Assembly (NCBI GenBank): GCA_002401765.2 | Contig: NVTY02000059.1 | Location: 62,001-126,000 of the forward strand | DNA length: 64,000 bases | DNA from: Thiotrichaceae bacterium | GTDB taxonomy: Bacteria; Pseudomonadota; Gammaproteobacteria; SZUA-140 | Direction: 5' to 3' | Part shown: in pieces, positions 60,882-64,000 of the stretch | Position numbering within the stretch: the stretch's first letter is position 1 | How the letters are laid out: each line of letters begins with the position of its first letter | The notes under the pieces: model-generated | Seen by the model: the letters and a program-made list of their open reading frames with translations, nothing else | Database searches by the model: none | What the model was told of the DNA's origin: nothing | Program-made: the position numbers and the translations under genes

Positions 60882-62255
60882 TTATGAAGTCGCTATTCTC
60901 TGCTCTAAATCATTAGGTACAACAAAATAGTAACGCCTGCCTTCTTTAGTTTTCACTAGCAATTTCAGTTTATCCGCCATCTCTAACAAATCTTTTCGTG
61001 CAACATCATAAGATACTCCATGCGATCTTTTGTGTTCCTCTATCACATAACTGAAACGAGGATGCTTCAAAGCATGACGTAACAGGGCTAGCTGACGAAA
61101 ATTCAGCTTGCCACTCAACCGAGGATTATCCATCAGCATTCTCTCTGCCTGCTGCACTCCTTGCATTTTTTGATCCAAAAATTCATGTAAAGCATCGACT
61201 GCCTGATGAATCACCTCTAGCTGATGAACCAGAAAATAAGTCAGATCATTTTCATCCGTTTCTGTATATAGATAAGCCTTACTATATTGTGCTGGCGATT
61301 TTTTAATCACTCGAGAAATAGAAACAAACTCCATCAACCAATAGCCCTCTCTCGCCATTGCCCAGTAAAACAGTGCGCGAGCCGTACGCCCATTCCCATC
61401 ACAAAATGGATGATCATAGGCCAGCATGAAATGCAGTGTGATAGCACGAATAACGGGGTGCAAAAATCCATTATCCGAAGCCCCGCCAACGTCATGCTCA
61501 CCACCTCTGTTTGCAAAATCACAAAGTGATTGCATACGCTCCTCTAACTGTTCTGCCGGTGGAGGTGTATGCAAATATTCTTGTGTCGCGTTATCAACGA
61601 CATGTACCTCATCTGACGCGATCCGGAAACGGCCAATACTGTTTTCATCCAAGGTATTCAGTGTCAGCCTTCTATGTAGCTCACACACAATTGACGGTGT
61701 CAGTACCTCATCTTTTATTTCTCTAACAAACTCCATAGCGTGATAATTGTTCAGGATCATCTGCTCGCTTTTATCTGTTGGTGCCCGGTTCTGCCGAATC
61801 ATCTCTCTTGCCACATTTCGAGTGGTAGAGGCCCCTTCAAGCTGGCTAGAATTGATAGCCTCTTCAATCAACGAACGAATTAGGTAAGTATTACGCGTTT
61901 GTGCATTAGTAATGGCATCGGACGACTGAATATTGCCTGCCGCATAACGATCCAGCCAATACAGCTCACGCAATACCAAATCCGGTACCGCGAATTTAAT
62001 GGCTGCACCTTGCTTCACTTGCAGCGGTAACGACTTGTAAAGATTACGCCGCGCTACTTTTATACTGAACCACCATGTCTCGCTCGTTAGCCCCTCTGGG
62101 GGAGTAAGGTGACATAGTTTGTCCCAATGAAGGTAGCGCCCTTTTTGATCGAGTGGGCTGGATCTTTGAATCAGGCGTAGAAACGTCTCTGAATCATTCT
62201 CAGTAATAGAGCGAAAAATCGCATCAAAATCCGGGGGTGATACTGGTATTTTCAT
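60882..62255 (-). CDS. Fic-domain protein (AMP transferase) with N-terminal inhibitory motif
   Basis: The 457-residue product has the catalytic motif HPFCDGNGRTAR near residue 280, complete in the form HPFxDGNGRxxR, so it can transfer AMP from ATP. The inhibitory helix motif SSQLEGAST lies near residue 137, which makes it a class II, self-inhibited Fic protein. The first 130 residues are a domain found with such proteins, and the last 120 form a winged-helix-like part (LNFRQLALLRHALKHPRFSY and MADKLKLLVKTKEGRRYYFV), perhaps DNA-binding. Targets are unknown. An AGGA site precedes the ATG. Confidence 0.9.
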   Translation of the reverse strand: MKIPVSPPDFDAIFRSITENDSETFLRLIQRSSPLDQKGRYLHWDKLCHLTPPEGLTSETWWFSIKVARRNLYKSLPLQVKQGAAIKFAVPDLVLRELYWLDRYAAGNIQSSDAITNAQTRNTYLIRSLIEEAINSSQLEGASTTRNVAREMIRQNRAPTDKSEQMILNNYHAMEFVREIKDEVLTPSIVCELHRRLTLNTLDENSIGRFRIASDEVHVVDNATQEYLHTPPPAEQLEERMQSLCDFANRGGEHDVGGASDNGFLHPVIRAITLHFMLAYDHPFCDGNGRTARALFYWAMAREGYWLMEFVSISRVIKKSPAQYSKAYLYTETDENDLTYFLVHQLEVIHQAVDALHEFLDQKMQGVQQAERMLMDNPRLSGKLNFRQLALLRHALKHPRFSYVIEEHKRSHGVSYDVARKDLLEMADKLKLLVKTKEGRRYYFVVPNDLEQRIATS

Positions 62256-62569
62256 CCCTATATATCCTATATAAACAATAGGTTAACCTTCAATTAACCA
62301 TTTAAATACTTGAAATTAAAAATCAAGTATAACAGGTATTAGCGACGAGATTGATAACCCGCATTAATGCGGGCTATAGAAAGAACTGCCTGTCACTGAA
62401 TGCGTTTAAAGTGATGATGAAATTATAAGCTGTTGTTTTTATGTTTATTTTTGGGTTTCTAATGATGGGTATATGCTTTAATTTTCTCTGCACTAGCTAG
62501 GCACCCAAAATTCAGTATAATATGAACGATATTTCACAATTATGTGACTCATAAATTAAGAGTATCTTA
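62256..62569. other. Divergent promoter region with two inverted repeats
   Basis: The gap separates fic from the TIGR04255 operon. It has a hairpin ATACTTGA (62306-62313)/TCAAGTAT (62323-62330) and the perfect 16-base palindrome CCCGCATTAATGCGGG (62358-62373). The latter occurs between stems of the common REP-like type. Promoters for both sides must lie here. TATAAT at 62517-62522 is a plausible -10 for the operon. No coding sequence is seen. Confidence 0.45.
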
Positions 62570-63346
62570 ATGGATCGACCATTCCCTACGAGACTCTCTC
62601 AAGATCCTATTGTTGAGAGCATTTTTGAGTTACGATTTAAAACAGCACCGGGGATTTCTGCTTCGGATTTGCTTCCAGGACTTCTCTACTCGGCTCTGAA
62701 ACAAGATTACCCACAACTTACCAACCTCCCGATCAGTCAGATCCCAAAAGATATTCGCCGCACCGATCCAAATTTGACTTATGCGCCCATTATCCGCTTC
62801 GAAGGCGAACAATCTGCCATTATGATTGGAGATTCCGTTTGCAGCGTCGCTTGTCGCCAGCCATATATCGGATGGCGTCAATTTAAAGAAAAAATAGTTG
62901 AACTATCTGAATTACTAAAAAAATCAGAAATTATTGTATCAATAGAACGATTTTCTCTGAAATATATTAATTTAATCCAAGCCACTGACAAGTCTTCAGG
63001 GCTAGAGGCTCTTGATTCGTCAATAAAATTAGGCCCCTATGACCTAAATACAAACAGCTGCACGATTCGAACAGAATTAACAGATGGCAATATTATTAAC
63101 GTCGTTAACATTGTTTCTTCTGCCAAAGTATCACTTCCAGGTGGGGTAAATCCGCTAGAAGGCTTACTACTTGATATTGATTCAATTCATACATATAACG
63201 ACATATCTCCTTCTGACTCATTCTGGAAATCCTTTCATTCACAACTTGATTTAGTACGAGCAAAGGAAAAAGAAATTTTCTTCTCTTTATTAGCTTCGGC
63301 CACTGTTGAGCATTATGGCCCTCAATACGAGGAAGACTCGAAATGA
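62570..63346 (+). CDS. TIGR04255 family protein
   Basis: The 258-residue product has the start pattern of the family: FPTRLSQDPIVESIFELRF, then YPQLTNLPISQIP near 55, and SVACRQPYIGWRQFKEKIVE near 95. SIERFSLKYINLI lies near 125 and IDSIHTYNDISP near 205. The family is scattered over diverse bacteria and archaea in a way typical of mobile or defence genes, and its function is unknown. The stop overlaps the next ATG (ATGA), so it is translated together with the small protein that follows. Confidence 0.85.
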   Translation: MDRPFPTRLSQDPIVESIFELRFKTAPGISASDLLPGLLYSALKQDYPQLTNLPISQIPKDIRRTDPNLTYAPIIRFEGEQSAIMIGDSVCSVACRQPYIGWRQFKEKIVELSELLKKSEIIVSIERFSLKYINLIQATDKSSGLEALDSSIKLGPYDLNTNSCTIRTELTDGNIINVVNIVSSAKVSLPGGVNPLEGLLLDIDSIHTYNDISPSDSFWKSFHSQLDLVRAKEKEIFFSLLASATVEHYGPQYEEDSK

Positions 63347-63663
63347 CAACGACAGATGCTGCTCTACATGACCAAAAGCGTATGCGTACTTTCAGCTACC
63401 TTCTTGCAACAGGGCTAGTCGCGGCTACCTGCACACCAGAAGCTAGCTCTCCCCCTTCTGATCATGCTCTTATTTCCTATGAACAGTCACAATATACTGC
63501 TAGTTCATATGGCACATTGGAGGTCAAAGAAACTTTCATATCTAAAGACAATGTTTTAAACGCATTGATTGCACTACACGAAGACCTCCTACACAATCAA
63601 GTTCAATTAGAAGACGATCTCTCTTCTCTGCTTTACACTAATATGGAAGATCTATACGCATAA
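63343..63663 (+). CDS. Small partner protein of the TIGR04255 gene, unknown
   Basis: The 106-residue product has a short polar start, a hydrophobic stretch with one Cys (FSYLLATGLVAATCTPEASS, residues about 17-36) that could be a weak membrane segment or lipoprotein-like signal. The rest is helical and acidic (NVLNALIALHEDLLHNQVQL then EDDLSSLL). The start codon overlaps the TIGR04255 stop. I do not recognise the family. Confidence 0.65.
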   Translation: MTTTDAALHDQKRMRTFSYLLATGLVAATCTPEASSPPSDHALISYEQSQYTASSYGTLEVKETFISKDNVLNALIALHEDLLHNQVQLEDDLSSLLYTNMEDLYA

Positions 63664-63673
63664 CTAATTTCGA

Positions 63674-64000
63674 ATGGAAAATGAATTAAAAGAGGCTGCG
63701 CGCTACCTGCCCCCATATCTTCTCCCTAAACAAAGAGAGCAGCTATTTGAGGAAATACGCTCTTTCCCAGAAAAGGCAAATTACTACCTAGCGCGCAATA
63801 CTTATGCCAATGAAATGCTGCAAGGAGATGGATGGGGGGAATTTAAATACTTCGACCCATTAACCGGAAAAGAACAGCAAGTAAAGGGCTTGCTACTATC
63901 TAATAGTTGCGATATTTCTACAAATAATCAACGTACGTTGCCGGTAAAAGTTCTCTTTTCCCCATTACTAAAACTCGATTTATACTTAAGGCGCGTTGCC
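63674..64000 (+). CDS. Third gene of the TIGR04255 operon, unknown (cut by window edge)
   Basis: An open frame runs from an ATG ten bases after the small partner to the edge, giving 109 residues: MENELKEAARYLPPYLLPKQ at the start and LLLSNSCDISTNNQRTLPVK near residue 78. The (S/T)CDI segment is a pattern found in proteins of small defence or phage-linked operons, but the match is short. No ribosome site is visible before the ATG. The end is missing. Confidence 0.65.
   Translation, partial: MENELKEAARYLPPYLLPKQREQLFEEIRSFPEKANYYLARNTYANEMLQGDGWGEFKYFDPLTGKEQQVKGLLLSNSCDISTNNQRTLPVKVLFSPLLKLDLYLRRVA

Noticed and set aside
1-64000. tRNA, rRNA or CRISPR loci
   Set aside because: No cloverleaf, rRNA core sequence or regularly spaced repeats were found in the gaps I read.

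Overview
The window is bacterial chromosome and looks gammaproteobacterial, probably marine or aquatic. The evidence is the nudE/yrfG pair, Fur-type boxes, an LpxL-type lipid A acyltransferase, and a class GN sortase with its dedicated regulators (a set typical of marine Proteobacteria). A split GcvPA/GcvPB glycine decarboxylase and a membrane pyrophosphatase are also present. I cannot name the genus. No rRNA, tRNA or CRISPR was seen.

Layout. 0-2.8 kb: start of tex (cut by the window edge), a polytopic membrane protein and a DUF6164 protein. 2.8-13.9 kb: a chemosensory operon on the minus strand, read as receptor-like protein, cheY, STAS, cheA, MCP, cheW, cheW, cheR, NIT-domain MCP, without cheB or cheD. 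It is followed by a GacA/UvrY-like regulator whose phosphoacceptor Asp is Glu. 14.4-17.5 kb: a large secreted beta-helix/DUF11 protein. 17.5-23.9 kb: small metabolic genes: an ArsR regulator with a self-overlapping promoter/operator, nudE, yrfG, a YkgJ-type protein, a nucleosidase-like/SPL-like/SDR operon, a PfkB kinase and dgkA. 23.8-28.4 kb: the glycine cleavage genes gcvT, gcvH, gcvPA and gcvPB. 28.6-31.3 kb: a Fur-controlled ferric iron transporter without an ATPase gene.

31.5-48.4 kb is an iron island. A five-gene operon encodes a PLP decarboxylase, an IucD-like N-hydroxylase, an NIS synthetase fused to an acetyltransferase, an MFS exporter and a second NIS synthetase. This fits a citrate-type hydroxamate siderophore. 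A TonB-dependent receptor, a PepSY membrane protein, TonB with a truncated ExbB, and hemP accompany it. The block lies between two direct repeats of about 0.45 kb; one holds intact hemP, the other a frameshifted hemP. Five copies of a paired AGCCAGC motif, all in one orientation, lie upstream of the iron genes and probably mark a dedicated regulon.

48.5-64 kb: a zinc-type CDF exporter, a broken DksA/TraR-like gene, divergent soluble and membrane pyrophosphatases, and a 190-bp IS66-like MITE with an 8-bp target duplication at the end of the sortase gene. Then come the complete dedicated sortase system (sortase, VIT/VWA target, pdsR, pdsS, pdsO), a lipid A acyltransferase and a Fic protein. The window ends in an unexplained operon of a TIGR04255 protein, a small protein and a protein cut by the edge.
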